A DNA stretch of 64,000 bases from Lycium barbarum (Eukaryota > Streptophyta > Magnoliopsida > Solanales > Solanaceae). The DNA lies in contig NC_083344.1 in the NCBI RefSeq assembly GCF_019175385.1, positions 22,638,380-22,702,379 on the forward strand. The letters run 5' to 3'. A model generated the notes under the pieces. It had not been told where the DNA came from. It did not search any database and saw only the letters and a list, made by a program, of their open reading frames with translations. The position numbers and the translations under genes are program-made. Positions 1 to 11,184 of the stretch are shown piece after piece. How positions within the stretch are numbered: position 1 is the stretch's first letter; each line of letters opens with the position of its first letter.

Positions 1-1516
1 CTAGAAAACTACGGACCTCCGTAGGTGTTGTTGGCCTTGGCCATGTCTTCACAGCTTCAATCTTTTGGGTATCTACCCGAATACCATTGGCTGAAATAAT
101 ATGCCCCAAAAAGGTCACTGAGTTCAACCAAAATTCACAGTTAGAAAATTTGGCAAATAACTCTCGGGTTTGGAGAACTCCAAGAACGGTACGCAAATGA
201 TCCACATGTTCTGCCTCGGACCTAGAATACACCAGGATATCGTCGATGAACACAATTAAAAATAAATCTAAGAAGGGCCTGAACACATTGTTCATCAAAT
301 CCATAAATACTGTCGGTGCATTTGTTAGCCCAAATGACATCACCCGTAACTCAAAATGGTCATATCTTGTTCTGAAGGTTGTCTTAGGGATATCTTTCTC
401 CCTAACTCTCACCTGATGATACCCGGATCTCAAATCTATCTTTGAAAATCATTTGGCGCCTTGCAATTGATCGAATAAGTCGTCAATCCTTGGAAGAGGA
501 TATTTGTTCTTGACCGTCACCTTATTCAGTTGCCGATAGTCAATACACATCCACAAGGAGCCATCTTTCTTTCGCACAAACAACACGGGTGCTCCCCACG
601 GGGATGAACTAGGACTTATAAAGCCTTTTTCGAGTAAGTCTTTCAATTGCTCCTTCAACTCTTTCAATTCTGCGGGAGCTATTCTATAGGGAGGAATAGA
701 TATGGGCTTTGTATCCGGTAGCACATCTATAGCAAAATCAATCTCCTGCTCTGGAGGGAGGCCTAGAAGCTCTTCCGGGAACACATCCGGAAACTCATTC
801 ACCACAGGGACAGACTGAAGAGTTGGTAGTTTAGCTTCTACATCATGAACCCGAACTAGATCGTAAATACATCCTTTGGCAATCATTTTCCTTGCCTTGT
901 GATAGGAAATAAACCTACCTTTTGGGGACACAGTATTTCCTTTCAATTCTAAAACTGGCTCTCCCAGAAATTGGAAGCGAACTATTTTCATTCTATAATC
1001 AACATTGACATAGCAAGAAGCCAACCAATCCATGCCCATGCTAACATCAAAGTCCACCATTTTTACCTCATGCAGATCAACCATAGTACGATGGTCACAA
1101 ATCACAACTACACAATTCCTATATACCCGGCTAGCTATTACCGGTTCACCAACGGGTGTAGATACCTCAAAAGGTTTGATCGACTCCGGTTTGACCCCAA
1201 ACCGACCCGCAATATATGGAGTAACATATGACAATGTAGAGCCCGAATCTATCAAAGCATATACATCATGAGAAAACACCGATAATATACCAGTGACGAC
1301 ATCAGGAGATGACTCAAGATCTTGGCGTCCCGCCAAGGCATAAATACGGTGCTGAGGACCACTAGAACTGGGAGCTCTCCCTCTACTTCTACCAAGGCTG
1401 ACTGGCGCCTATGAACCTTTCCCTATAGGGCGTATCGATGATGAACACCCGGCTGCCGATCCTGAAGGCTGAACTCTACACCTACCACCAACCGAGGGGC
1501 AATCACGCATGATATG
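1..1516 (-). pseudogene. M1 pol fragment: zinc-knuckle tail, protease, reverse transcriptase
   Basis: On the minus strand this begins with the end of the Gag zinc knuckle (HIMRDCP, 1516-1495). A Ser/Pro-rich linker with an in-frame TAG follows, then a retroviral-type aspartic protease (YALAGRQDL, then ALIDSGST with the D-S-G catalytic triplet). The RT domain comes next ([43 protein letters not shown]). A stop at 451-449 replaces the Trp of GAKWFSK (TGG to TGA). After that stop the frame is readable again to the window edge: IDLRSGYHQ (RT motif A, Asp kept), FIDDILVYS (catalytic DD codons at 244-239) and the start of the RT-RNase H connection (TPTEVRSF). RNase H and integrase would lie to the left. 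The element is dead because of the stops and because its knuckle is split by an LTR. Confidence 0.9.
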
Positions 1517-1906
1517 TGTTATATCCCGCATTTTGTACATTCGGATAATTCAAGATAATCGCGGGAAGTTAAGAGCAAGGCTATGTTCTTGATCTTGTTT
1601 AGCACACAAGTTGTCTATGAAAATATTGATGCGGAAATACTGAGGAAGGCTAACGGCAAATTTGGAAATTAGGAAAATAGTTTTTCATGAATTACAAAAA
1701 AATTGCTCATGAAACAAAATGGGCTTGAAACAAAAAGAAAAAAAAAATATTTGGGCTTGAGAAAAATGGCCAAGGTGGCCGGCCAAGGTAATGGGCCAAG
1801 GCCCATGTGGGAGTTAAATATATGCTACAAAAGATGACAAAGTTATCTTCAACACTAGAATAATCAAGAAACTTGGAGAGAAAAAGAGAAGACCAACAAC
1901 AAGGGC

Positions 1907-4900
1907 CATTCGACCAAGTGAGGGAGAAAATTGAAGCTTCCAAATTTGATCCAAAAAAATATTTTCTTCTAGTATTCCTACTAATTCAAGGGTCCTCTTT
2001 GACGTGGTATAATTATTGGGGCAAGAAAAACATCTATTCTTGCAAGGAGCAATTTTAGCCAAGAAGGAAGATAAGTGGAAAAAGGTAAGAATTAATCTTC
2101 TTTTATATGTTATGGATGATTATGTATGTTGTAGTATGTAAAGGTGGATGAAATTCATGAAAATAGGGAACCTAGGTGTCACACCCCGACTCTACTAGAG
2201 TGTGATGGGCACCCGACCCCATACTCGGAGCCGGCCGAACCCGCTAACTCTTATTACGTACTTAATTTCCTTAGACTCTTACATTAATAATAAATGAAAG
2301 CGTAGTAAGATCTTCAAAATTTTATTGTGCTTAATTTAAACAAAATCTGTAACTATATGAAACTTATATCATAATACATATGACACATCGGCCGGTCGAG
2401 CCGCTTACAGAACTGACTCCCAATACCCACGACTCTGTCTGCAAAGTCTCTAAATTCGAACAAAGCGTCATAGCATATATACTCTGACTCGGCAGCACTC
2501 CAGGACAAGTGGAGCCTACCAACTATGCTAGCTTCAGCTCATCTGGGTGTACTTGCGCAGCATAAAACGCAGCCCCCGAAGAAGAGGGGTTAGTACGAAC
2601 AATGTACTGAGTATGTAAGGCATGAATAGCAACATAGTAAGAAATATAAACATGAATAACAACAGGATATCATATCATGAGGTAAAGGAGTAACCTGTAC
2701 ATATGTAAGCCTTTTAGGCCGGATGCCATGCATGCTTATCTTTCCTTTGAAAACATTTCTCTTTCATATATAGAAAATAGAACATGTCATAGTGCCGACC
2801 CCCATCGGCTCGCCCACATATGTAGAAATAGAACATATCATTCATATCATAGCGCCGAAATATGTCGGCTCGCCCACATATGGCCCGCGTCCGGGCATCC
2901 CGCGTCCGGGATGATAATCACGCCAACTGATCAGGTGGGTACGCGTATATAATGCTATGCCCTTTTCCCCATCTTCCCCATATACATATACATATATCAT
3001 CTACATATACCCCATAAGTAACATGCATGAGAGCCCAAAGAAAGTCATGTATCTATCGGAGTGACGGAAGGTCGGTAACCTCCGATTACATTATGGAATA
3101 ATCAGGATCGTCATGTCTCACCTTGAAGTAACGATAATCATAAGGGGAGACTATCAAGGAAGAGTGTCATCATTAGAAAACATAAAACAGGATCATAAGG
3201 CATCGTTTCATATACTTGGAACCTTTAAAGTAGTCATTATCCATAATAGAGTTGAGAAATCAAGAAATAACTTAACATTTTCATATTGTCATATTCATGG
3301 TGGGAACATATCGTCAACGTATCTGTCATAGACATTTTCTCATATTTGACGTCATCGTTGTCATTATGAAATCATATTCATCATTTAAGTCATAAAAGCT
3401 TTCAATCTCTTAAAACTTGGTTTTTGGAAAATATGGACATTTTGATAGAAAACCAATTATGAACCATTAGGAAAAAGACTTATAACTTGGAGTCATAAAC
3501 TTCTAGCTTTTGCAAGTAAGGAAGATATAAAAACATTCAAGACGTTATGACGTGGGGATCATGCCTTTAGAAGAAAAGAGACGAGCCTTACATACCTGTG
3601 CCGCGCCTTACTAGCTACACTTATTCGTCCAACTTGTTAGTCTACATGCAAGAAGATTGACATTATCGTTAGATTCGTCGACATATACTTGTCTTAACCT
3701 TTCAAGTTCATTCACTTATGGTCTGCCGAAATTTCGGCAGCACCTCCCCTGTAAATACACCATCCCCGAGATTCTAACTCGGCTAAATTTTTAATCAACA
3801 ACAATCCGGGAATTCAACCCGGCCTAACTATCAACAACAATACCAACAATTATTCTAGCAACTCTTCATCATTCAATTCAATTCACATAACTTTCAAAAC
3901 GATTCAATCAACATACTACTCCATCCAACATCTTCCAACTCCAATAAAAACAATAACAACACATTTCCTTTCCTTCCAAATTCATGAACTACACACTAAT
4001 AACATATTAACAACACCACACTAACAACATTACCTTTCGTGCATGCAAGAACATTCGACCAAGTGAGGGAGAAAATTGAAGCTTCCAAATTTGATCCAAA
4101 AAAATATTTTCTTCTAGTATTCCTACTAATTCAAGGGTCCTCTTTGACGTGGTATAATTATTGGGGCAAGAAAAACATCTATTCTTGCAAGGAGCAATTT
4201 TAGCCAAGAAGGAAGATAAGTGGAAAAAGGTAAGAATTAATCTTCTTTTATATGTTATGGATGATTATGTATGTTGTAGTATGTAAAGGTGGATGAAATT
4301 CATGAAAATAGGGAACCTAGGTGTCACACCCCGACTCTACTAGAGTGTGATGGGCACCCGACCCCATACTCGGAGCCGGCCGAACCCGCTAACTCTTATT
4401 ACGTACTTAATTTCCTTAGACTCTTACATTAATAATAAATGAAAGCGTAGTAAGATCTTCAAAATTTTATTGTGCTTAATTTAAACAAAATCTGTAACTA
4501 TATGAAACTTATATCATAATACATATGACACATCGGCCGGTCGAGCCGCTTACAGAACTGACTCCCAATACCCACGACTCTGTCTGCAAAGTCTCTAAAT
4601 TCGAACAAAGCGTCATAGCATATATACTCTGACTCGGCAGCACTCCAGGACAAGTGGAGCCTACCAACTATGCTAGCTTCAGCTCATCTGGGTGTACTTG
4701 CGCAGCATAAAACGCAGCCCCCGAAGAAGAGGGGTTAGTACGAACAATGTACTGAGTATGTAAGGCATGAATAGCAACATAGTAAGAAATATAAACATGA
4801 ATAACAACAGGATATCATATCATGAGGTAAAGGAGTAACCTGTACATATGTAAGCCTTTTAGGCCGGATGCCATGCATGCTTATCTTTCCTTTGAAAACA

Positions 4901-6196
4901 TTTCTCTTTCATATATAGAAAATAGAACATGTCATAGTGCCGACCCCCATCGGCTCGCCCACATATGTAGAAATAGAACATATCATTCATATCATAGCGC
5001 CGAAATATGTCGGCTCGCCCACATATGGCCCGCGTCCGGGCATCCCGCGTCCGGGATGATAATCACGCCAACTGATCAGGTGGGTACGCGTATATAATGC
5101 TATGCCCTTTTCCCCATCTTCCCCATATACATATACATATATCATCTACATATACCCCATAAGTAACATGCATGAGAGCCCAAAGAAAGTCATGTATCTA
5201 TCGGAGTGACGGAAGGTCGGTAACCTCCGATTACATTATGGAATAATCAGGATCGTCATGTCTCACCTTGAAGTAACGATAATCATAAGGGGAGACTATC
5301 AAGGAAGAGTGTCATCATTAGAAAACATAAAACAGGATCATAAGGCATCGTTTCATATACTTGGAACCTTTAAAGTAGTCATTATCCATAATAGAGTTGA
5401 GAAATCAAGAAATAACTTAACATTTTCATATTGTCATATTCATGGTGGGAACATATCGTCAACGTATCTGTCATAGACATTTTCTCATATTTGACGTCAT
5501 CGTTGTCATTATGAAATCATATTCATCATTTAAGTCATAAAAGCTTTCAATCTCTTAAAACTTGGTTTTTGGAAAATATGGACATTTTGATAGAAAACCA
5601 ATTATGAACCATTAGGAAAAAGACTTATAACTTGGAGTCATAAACTTCTAGCTTTTGCAAGTAAGGAAGATATAAAAACATTCAAGACGTTATGACGTGG
5701 GGATCATGCCTTTAGAAGAAAAGAGACGAGCCTTACATACCTGTGCCGCGCCTTACTAGCTACACTTATTCGTCCAACTTGTTAGTCTACATGCAAGAAG
5801 ATTGACATTATCGTTAGATTCGTCGACATATACTTGTCTTAACCTTTCAAGTTCATTCACTTATGGTCTGCCGAAATTTCGGCAGCACCTCCCCTGTAAA
5901 TACACCATCCCCGAGATTCTAACTCGGCTAAATTTTTAATCAACAACAATCCGGGAATTCAACCCGGCCTAACTATCAACAACAATACCAACAATTATTC
6001 TAGCAACTCTTCATCATTCAATTCAATTCACATAACTTTCAAAACGATTCAATCAACATACTACTCCATCCAACATCTTCCAACTCCAATAAAAACAATA
6101 ACAACACATTTCCTTTCCTTCCAAATTCATGAACTACACACTAATAACATATTAACAACACCACACTAACAACATTACCTTTCGTGCATGCAAGAA
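1907..6196. repeat. 2145-bp tandem duplication across an insertion junction
   Basis: Bases 1907-4051 are repeated as 4052-6196 with a constant offset of 2145 and no difference that I saw by eye in the stretches compared. Each copy holds 271 bp of the outer plus-strand LTR, the ctagg TSD and the first 1874 bp of the inner minus-strand LTR. The duplication must therefore be younger than the inner insertion. The junction shows 4 bp of microhomology: catt follows CAAGAA at both 4052 and 6197. This suggests replication slippage or end-joining rather than transposition. Confidence 0.92.
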
Positions 6197-6986
6197 CATT
6201 GCATTCAATATACATAATCTTCTAAAACAAGTCTCCAACTTGAATCATCCAATGCCTTCATTTTCGTCACATAAACCATCACAACAATAACCAAATTACT
6301 AGGTAAAACTAATTCATTCCTTCCACACCAAAACAGCCCATTCTCGGCCACACATCAACAAGCATCATATTCATGAGTTTTATTCATTTCTACACATTAC
6401 AATTTGTACAAGATATTCACAACCACAACAACCAAAGTACCAAATAAAATCAATTCATTTGTCCTACACAACCCCACTATATTCGGCCACCATAACACAT
6501 ACATGGCCACAACTTCAACATGCATGATTTCATGTTTTTCATTCATTTTACATTATGGAATTCACAACACAACAATCAAACTACTAAATAAAATCAATTC
6601 ATTACCTCTACAAACTACCATGTTCGGCCATCACACCACACATACATGCACCATAAATTTCATCCATTTTCACATACTACAACATACATAATCACCCATA
6701 ACATATAAAAGTGGATGAATTCTTACCTCCACCACTTGACTTATCAACTCTCGGCTAGGGTTGGTATTTTGCAAGAATGAATATTTTGCTTGCTCCAACA
6801 ACTCCTCCATGGTAATTAGAGCCTTCAAGTTAGTTGGAATACTAGGAGAATTTTTTTTTTTTTGATGAATTCTCCATAGGGCCAATTTTTCCTATGCATG
6901 GCCGAATGCCCCCTTTTTTTCTTGAAGTTTCTACAAATTTTATTGAGTTAGAAGATGACTAGTATGTCTTGCTATGTAGGCTTCAA

Positions 6987-7054
<68 letters not shown>

Positions 7055-7513
7055 CACATGGCCGGTCATGTGCTCTTTTTTTCTCCAATTTTCTAGATTT
7101 TTCTTAAGTCGGAAAAGATGACTAATATATTATATATATATATATATACATATTTTATCCAAGTGGGGTGTGGCCCACACCCCACATGCATGTCACATGG
7201 TCTCCTTCTTAAATTTTCTAGAGAATTTATTTCAAGACACCTATATATTTATTCTTCTTTCCCAATTCAAAACTTGCCCCTCGACTCTTCTCAATATTAC
7301 CATTTTGCCCCTAGCCTTCCACATTGTTTCAATGAACCATTTTGTGAATTTCTCTTTCTACCCATGGCCTTTCCAAATATTTCCATACTACCAATGCTCA
7401 TAAATAGTATTCCTAACAACTCGTACATCGAAATAACTCTTGAAAATGATCTTGTCCTTAACTTGCCATGCCTTTCTCGGATTATCCGAATGTATGAAAT
7501 ACAGGATATAACA
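2178..7513 (-). mobile_element. Solo LTR, family A, minus orientation, with internal duplication
   Basis: In plus-strand order it starts TGTCACACCCCGAC and ends GGATATAACA, and it has perfect 5-bp TSDs ctagg (2173-2177 and 7514-7518). It inserted into the plus-strand family-A LTR 1517-9856. No internal coding region or PBS is present, so it is a solo LTR. It is 5336 bp long because 2145 bp are duplicated; without that it is 3191 bp, close to the 3209-bp relative at 31367-34575. On the minus strand the donor-like GAG|GTAAGAA is at 6726-6725. The exon-like block is at 3748-3596 and again at 5893-5741. The double hairpin is at 2624-2566 and 4769-4711. Because it is nested head-to-head in the same family, its right end and the start at 1517 form an inverted pair. 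Confidence 0.9.
6989..7048. repeat. (TA)n microsatellite
   Basis: About 60 bp of uninterrupted TA dinucleotide lie within the U3-side part of the inner family-A LTR. A shorter TA run follows at 7130-7148. Confidence 0.95.
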
Positions 7514-8100
7514 CTAGGTTGTGGTCGTGTATATGTGTGGTGTGTAGGAACAATGATTAAATTTTTTTATTTGGTGTTTTAGTTGTTGTTGTTGTGGATT
7601 CTATGTTGATAATGAAAGGTTGATGATTCTAGTTGAAGTTGTAAATGTTGGAGAGTGGTTATGGAAGCCAATGTGACCAGAATATTATTTCTTGTATTTG
7701 TGGAAGACAATGTTGCTAGCATGTGAATTGTTGGTATAGTTCATGAATTTGGAAGAAGAAAATGTATTGTTGTTGTTCTTGTTGAATTTGAAAGGTTTCG
7801 GGTAGTATGTTGGTTTGGCCGTTTGGAATGTAGAATTGATTGTTGAAGTGTTCTTAAATATTGTTTGAATGGTTTCGGATTAATACTTGAATATGTATGC
7901 AATTATGAATTGAACGTAAATGGAAAGTCGTCAAAGTTTGTAGAAAGAAGTTGCTAATGTTATTATGCGTTTTGAATCGATTGTGGATATGGCTAGAGTA
8001 ATTGTTGGTATTGTTGTTGATATTTTGGCCGAGTTAAATTCTCGGATTTGTTGTTGATGATATAGCCAAGTTGGATTCTCGGGTGTGGTAGTATTTACAG

Positions 8101-8251
8101 GGGAAATGCTGCCGAAATTTCTGTAGATTAAGTGTTGGTTTAGAAATGGGACTCTTAAGTGTTTATGACTAATGTTTGGTATGTGTGAATATTGTTGTAG
8201 ATCTTGCAAAGCCAAAGACTTAATTTCGGGTTAGCGTAGAAAGCGGACGAG
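8101..8251 (+). other. Exon-like block bounded by splice-site motifs (family A LTR)
   Basis: The 151-nt block is preceded by GTATTTACAG (acceptor-like) and starts GGGAAATGCTGCCGAAATT. It ends GACGAG followed by GTATGTAAGGC (donor-like). Equivalent blocks with the same edges occur in all the long LTRs here: 3596-3748, 5741-5893, 11906-12054, 14304-14437, 14919-15052, 19741-19881, 27280-27419, 33183-33331, 35481-35618, 44102-44250, 49408-49556, 56692-56840 and 61953-62091. Lengths are 134-153 nt. No protein is evident in it. That it is an exon is inference. Confidence 0.5.
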
Positions 8252-8749
8252 GTATGTAAGGCTTACCTTCCTTTCTTTTGGCATGATCTTTATGAAATGA
8301 ACAAATGACGTATATGTACGATTTCAAAGAAATTCCCATTCTTAGAGCCATTAGGGTGGCTAAAATCCTTGATTTCCATAAGCCGTTTCATATGATTTTG
8401 ATGCGTGTCCATGATGTCCAAAGATCTATTTGATATGTTCCCGAATTGGCATTTGAGAGATAAGTGATATGATAGCATGTCTGACTATTTCGTTAAGTTT
8501 TGATATTATCCATCACGATGTCCGAAAGGTTCCTAATATGATTGTTGCTTTGATTTTCCAAGAAATGGCTTCTGAAACATTCGTAGAAGGTTCTGTACTT
8601 CAAACGCTCATAACTTTCTTATACTAATTCCGATTGACCCGAAACTTGTTTCTGAGCCTTCGAGTGTCGGTAAGTATACTTGTCTATCGGGTCTTGATTC
8701 ATCTGCATATGGTTTCACATTATTCTGTTCGTGCAAGCCTCAGTTTGTA

Positions 8750-9160
8750 TTTCACTGAGCCCGGGCCAGGACATGTTCTCGTGCGTACTCCACTGCATTG
8801 TTCACCGAGTCCCTCTCACTTGCAGGCCGGGACACATTATATGTATATGTATATGATGATATGATGATACGGGGATGGCGGCCAGGATGGCATATGATGA
8901 CTTTATCCACCGAGACCCGTAATAGAGGGCCGGGACACGTTATATGTATATATGGTATATGATTCTGACATGCATGATTCTATCCACGGAGTCCCTTAAA
9001 AAAGGGCCGGGACAAGTCATATGCATACATGATTCTATCCACCGAGTCCCTCACTAGAGGGCCGGGACACGTTATATGTATATATAGTATATGATGTTGA
9101 CATGCATGACCTTATTCACCGAGTCCCTCACTAAAGGGTCGGGACACGATATATATGTAA
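8750..9160 (+). repeat. Degenerate tandem array in family-A LTR
   Basis: Five copies of a GC-rich core resembling GGGCCGGGACACGTTATATG (near 8823, 8929, 9003, 9058 and 9136) alternate with CACCGAGTCCCTC and AT-rich tatatgtata spacers. Copy spacing varies from about 55 to 105 bp. The array lies between the exon-like block and the double-hairpin module. In other LTRs of the window the same interval holds a different GC-rich repeat (CCCGCGTCCGGG pairs), so the position is conserved and the sequence is not. Confidence 0.8.
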
Positions 9161-9300
9161 TGTATATGTGTATATGTGTATGATTCATGATTTGAAATAT
9201 ACTACTTCATTACATAAAGGTAACGTATTGACGATTTTACACAGTCATACTGGTTTTGGAGAGTTTCTATTCTTGCCTATGATTCCCTGTACTGTACTTC

Positions 9301-9373
9301 ATGCCTTACATACTCAGTACATTTTCCGTACTGACCCCCTTTCCTTCGGGGGCTGCATTTCATGCCCGCAGGT
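9301..9373 (+). promoter_or_regulatory. Double-hairpin LTR module (compensated copy)
   Basis: Hairpin 1 is CAGTAC-loop-GTACTG. Hairpin 2 here is ACCCCC-loop-GGGGGC, whereas most copies have ACGTCC-loop-GGACGC. Both sides of the stem changed together. Flanks are ATGCCTTACATACT and TTCATGCCCGCAGG. Other copies are near 2566-2624, 4711-4769, 11621-11689, 13637-13709, 16348-16419, 18991-19061, 26530-26600, 31781-31854, 36302-36373, 42384-42458, 47681-47754, 55774-55844, 60801-60870 and 62971-63042. Each lies roughly 390-560 bp from the 3' end of its LTR. The function is unknown; a genomic-RNA structure is possible. Confidence 0.65.
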
Positions 9374-9861
9374 ACAGACGTTCGTGTGAGTGACCCGACA
9401 GTTTAGGCTATCTACTCTGCTGCCGTGGAGTGCTCCCTTGCTCCGGAGCCCACACTTTTGGTACAAGATCTTTCTATGTACATGTTTATGTATATGTATA
9501 TTCAGGGGTACGGCGGGGCCCTGTCCCGTCATATGTCACTGTTATGTTGATTAGAGGCCTGTAGACATATATGTGGGTCATGGGTCGTTATCGTTCGGGT
9601 ATGTCCGTGATTTACGTCTAAGCAGTACTATTTGCTATGACAGCCTTAATGGCTTATACATATATATATTTATGCATTTAATTTTGATGATATGTTCCAC
9701 GACAGCCTTGATAGCGTCGGTATGATGTGTATGTTACAGGTGACCGCTTATATATGTTGGATATGGATAAGTCATTGATATACTGATTTGGTAAGTAAGT
9801 GTGTATGGGTGTCCATCTCGGGCACTAGTCATGGCCCACGGGGTTGGGTCATGACACTATG

Positions 9862-10979
9862 GCCTGGCCGACCGCATGTATAGCATCCCTCTGAACCTAG
9901 TCGACATTGGCCCCAAAGTAACTTCCCACACTGGGAACATCGTGGCATGGGTAGCCTATCCTGACCCGAATCACCCCTGAACTGGGAACCCGAAGCTCTG
10001 AAACTCTGACACGGCCTGAAATAAGTAGATCTGTCAAATCTCTGGCCTGTAAATCGTGGAGGCGCACTAGTCATAGAATGGCCTGAATGCCTAGAAAACT
10101 GCTGTCTTGGCCCACCTCTAAACTCGCTTGTTGGGCCCGAAGATCTAGCCCTCTTGTTATACCCTCTATCATGCTCACGCTCACTTCTTTGCTATTGTTG
10201 GATTTCTTCTAAATTTTAAGCATGGGCTTGAATGTGTGAAATATCCATATTATCTTGAAGGGACGCAGTCAAGCACATATCCATCAAATGTGGCCCTAGG
10301 CCTTTCACAAATCGGTGCACTCGGTCACCCATATCCACTACCATGGCCAAAGCATACCTAGACAAAGAATTGAAGCGAAGGCTATACTCTAAAGCACTCA
10401 TTCTTCCTTGCCTCAAATTCGAGAACTTATCAGCTCTAGCTCGCCGAACTTTTGGAGGCAAATAATGTCGGAGGAAGGCATCTACAAATTCTTGCCATAC
10501 CGGGGAAGGCGCATTGGCTCCCTGTGAAGCCATCCAAACCGTGTACCAATGAACCGCAACATCCCTCAATCTATAAGATGCTAACTCCATCGATTCGGTG
10601 TCCGAAGCATGTATCAACCGAAGTGTCCTCAACATTCCATCGATAAAATTCTGAGAGTCCTCATCCAGTTTTGATCCAAAGAACTCCGGAGGGTTCAAGG
10701 TAATAAAATCACGGGCACTAACAGCCCTATCACCTTGCCCCGTACTTTTCCGGTGAGTCTGGGCGGTAACCAATTGAGTAAGCAAATGAATGGCCCCTTT
10801 TACATCTTGGCTTGTAGCATCCGGTGGAGGAGCTGGAGGTGCTGGAGCTGGGGCTGAGGCCCCCTCACGCTCCTTATAAATAGGCACTGAATGGGAGGAC
10901 TGAGATTGAGCCGCATTCTGGGACTCACTTTCCTCAACAACCGTTGGCGGTGCTCTTTCTTCTCTTTATCGGCACCTCT
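9862..10979 (-). pseudogene. M1 gag (Retrotrans_gag plus zinc knuckle), broken
   Basis: This is structural Gag, which would form the particle that packages element RNA. The expected ATG after TTTCAG is GTG here (10975-10973). The start region (10979-10888) and the main Gag frame (10887-10216) are in different frames. The main frame has the Retrotrans_gag core: FITLNPPEFFGSK, LASYRLRDVAVHWY, PVWQEFVDAFLRHYLPPKVRRARADKF, MSALEYSLRFNSL. It ends at a stop in place of the Q of HAQNLE. A further segment (10074-9862) carries the basic linker and the first part of the CCHC knuckle (CYTCGRPGH); the LTR at 9856 cuts it off, and the missing HIMRDC lies at 1516. The gene is inactive. Confidence 0.88.
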
Positions 10980-11024
10980 GAAATACATAACACACGATTA
11001 AGGAAAAAGAAGTTCTTATATCAT

Positions 11025-11184
11025 AGCTCTATCGCACGATCTTATGAATAAAGGAGGTCATTCATTCCTAAAATGCCCGCAGCCTCTTGTTTATAAGTGT
11101 GGCGCGCAACACACCTATAACCATGACTCTACTAGACACGGTTCGTAGACATACCCTAGGACAGAACTGATCTGATACCACTTT
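11025..11184 (-). promoter_or_regulatory. M1 PBS and leader
   Basis: Next to the 5' LTR the minus strand reads TGGTATCAGATCAG (from 11180), the primer-binding-site form used with initiator tRNA-Met, with one change from TGGTATCAGAGC. The leader follows. It contains the palindromic ATCGTGCGAT (11040-11031) and GATAGAGCT, conserved in every Tekay leader of the window and in element D. An acceptor-like TTTCAG (10984-10978 on the minus strand) stands before the lost gag start. Confidence 0.85.

Larger units (their letters stand above)
1517..9856 (+). mobile_element. Solo LTR, family A, plus orientation (itself interrupted)
   Basis: This is a TG...CA unit starting TGTTATATCCCGC and ending GGGTCATGACA. 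It is flanked by atatg (1512-1516) and ctatg (9857-9861), a 5-bp TSD with one mismatch. Removing it and one TSD copy restores the M1 knuckle frame (CYTCGRPGHIMRDC). No PBS, gag or pol lies inside, so it is a solo LTR of about 3.0 kb once the nested 2178-7513 insert is removed. In element orientation it has a TATA-like stretch near 1814-1826, a splice-donor-like AAAG|GTAAGA (GT at 2085), an acceptor-like TTTACAG ending at 8100, an exon-like block 8101-8251 followed by GGTATGTAAGGC, tandem GC-rich repeats 8750-9160, and the double-hairpin module 9301-9373. Confidence 0.88.

Noticed and set aside
1517..7513. Roughly 70-bp terminal inverted repeats suggesting a DNA transposon
   Set aside because: The two ends belong to different LTRs of the same family in opposite orientation. 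Each has its own partner end and TSD (atatg/ctatg for 1517-9856, ctagg for 2178-7513).
7118..7582. 154-codon open frame
   Set aside because: It starts in AT-rich LTR sequence, runs across the LTR end and TSD at 7513, and shows no domain.
8750..9160. Spaced repeats resembling a CRISPR array
   Set aside because: Repeats are degenerate, spacing varies from about 55 to 105 bp, and the array lies within a plant LTR.
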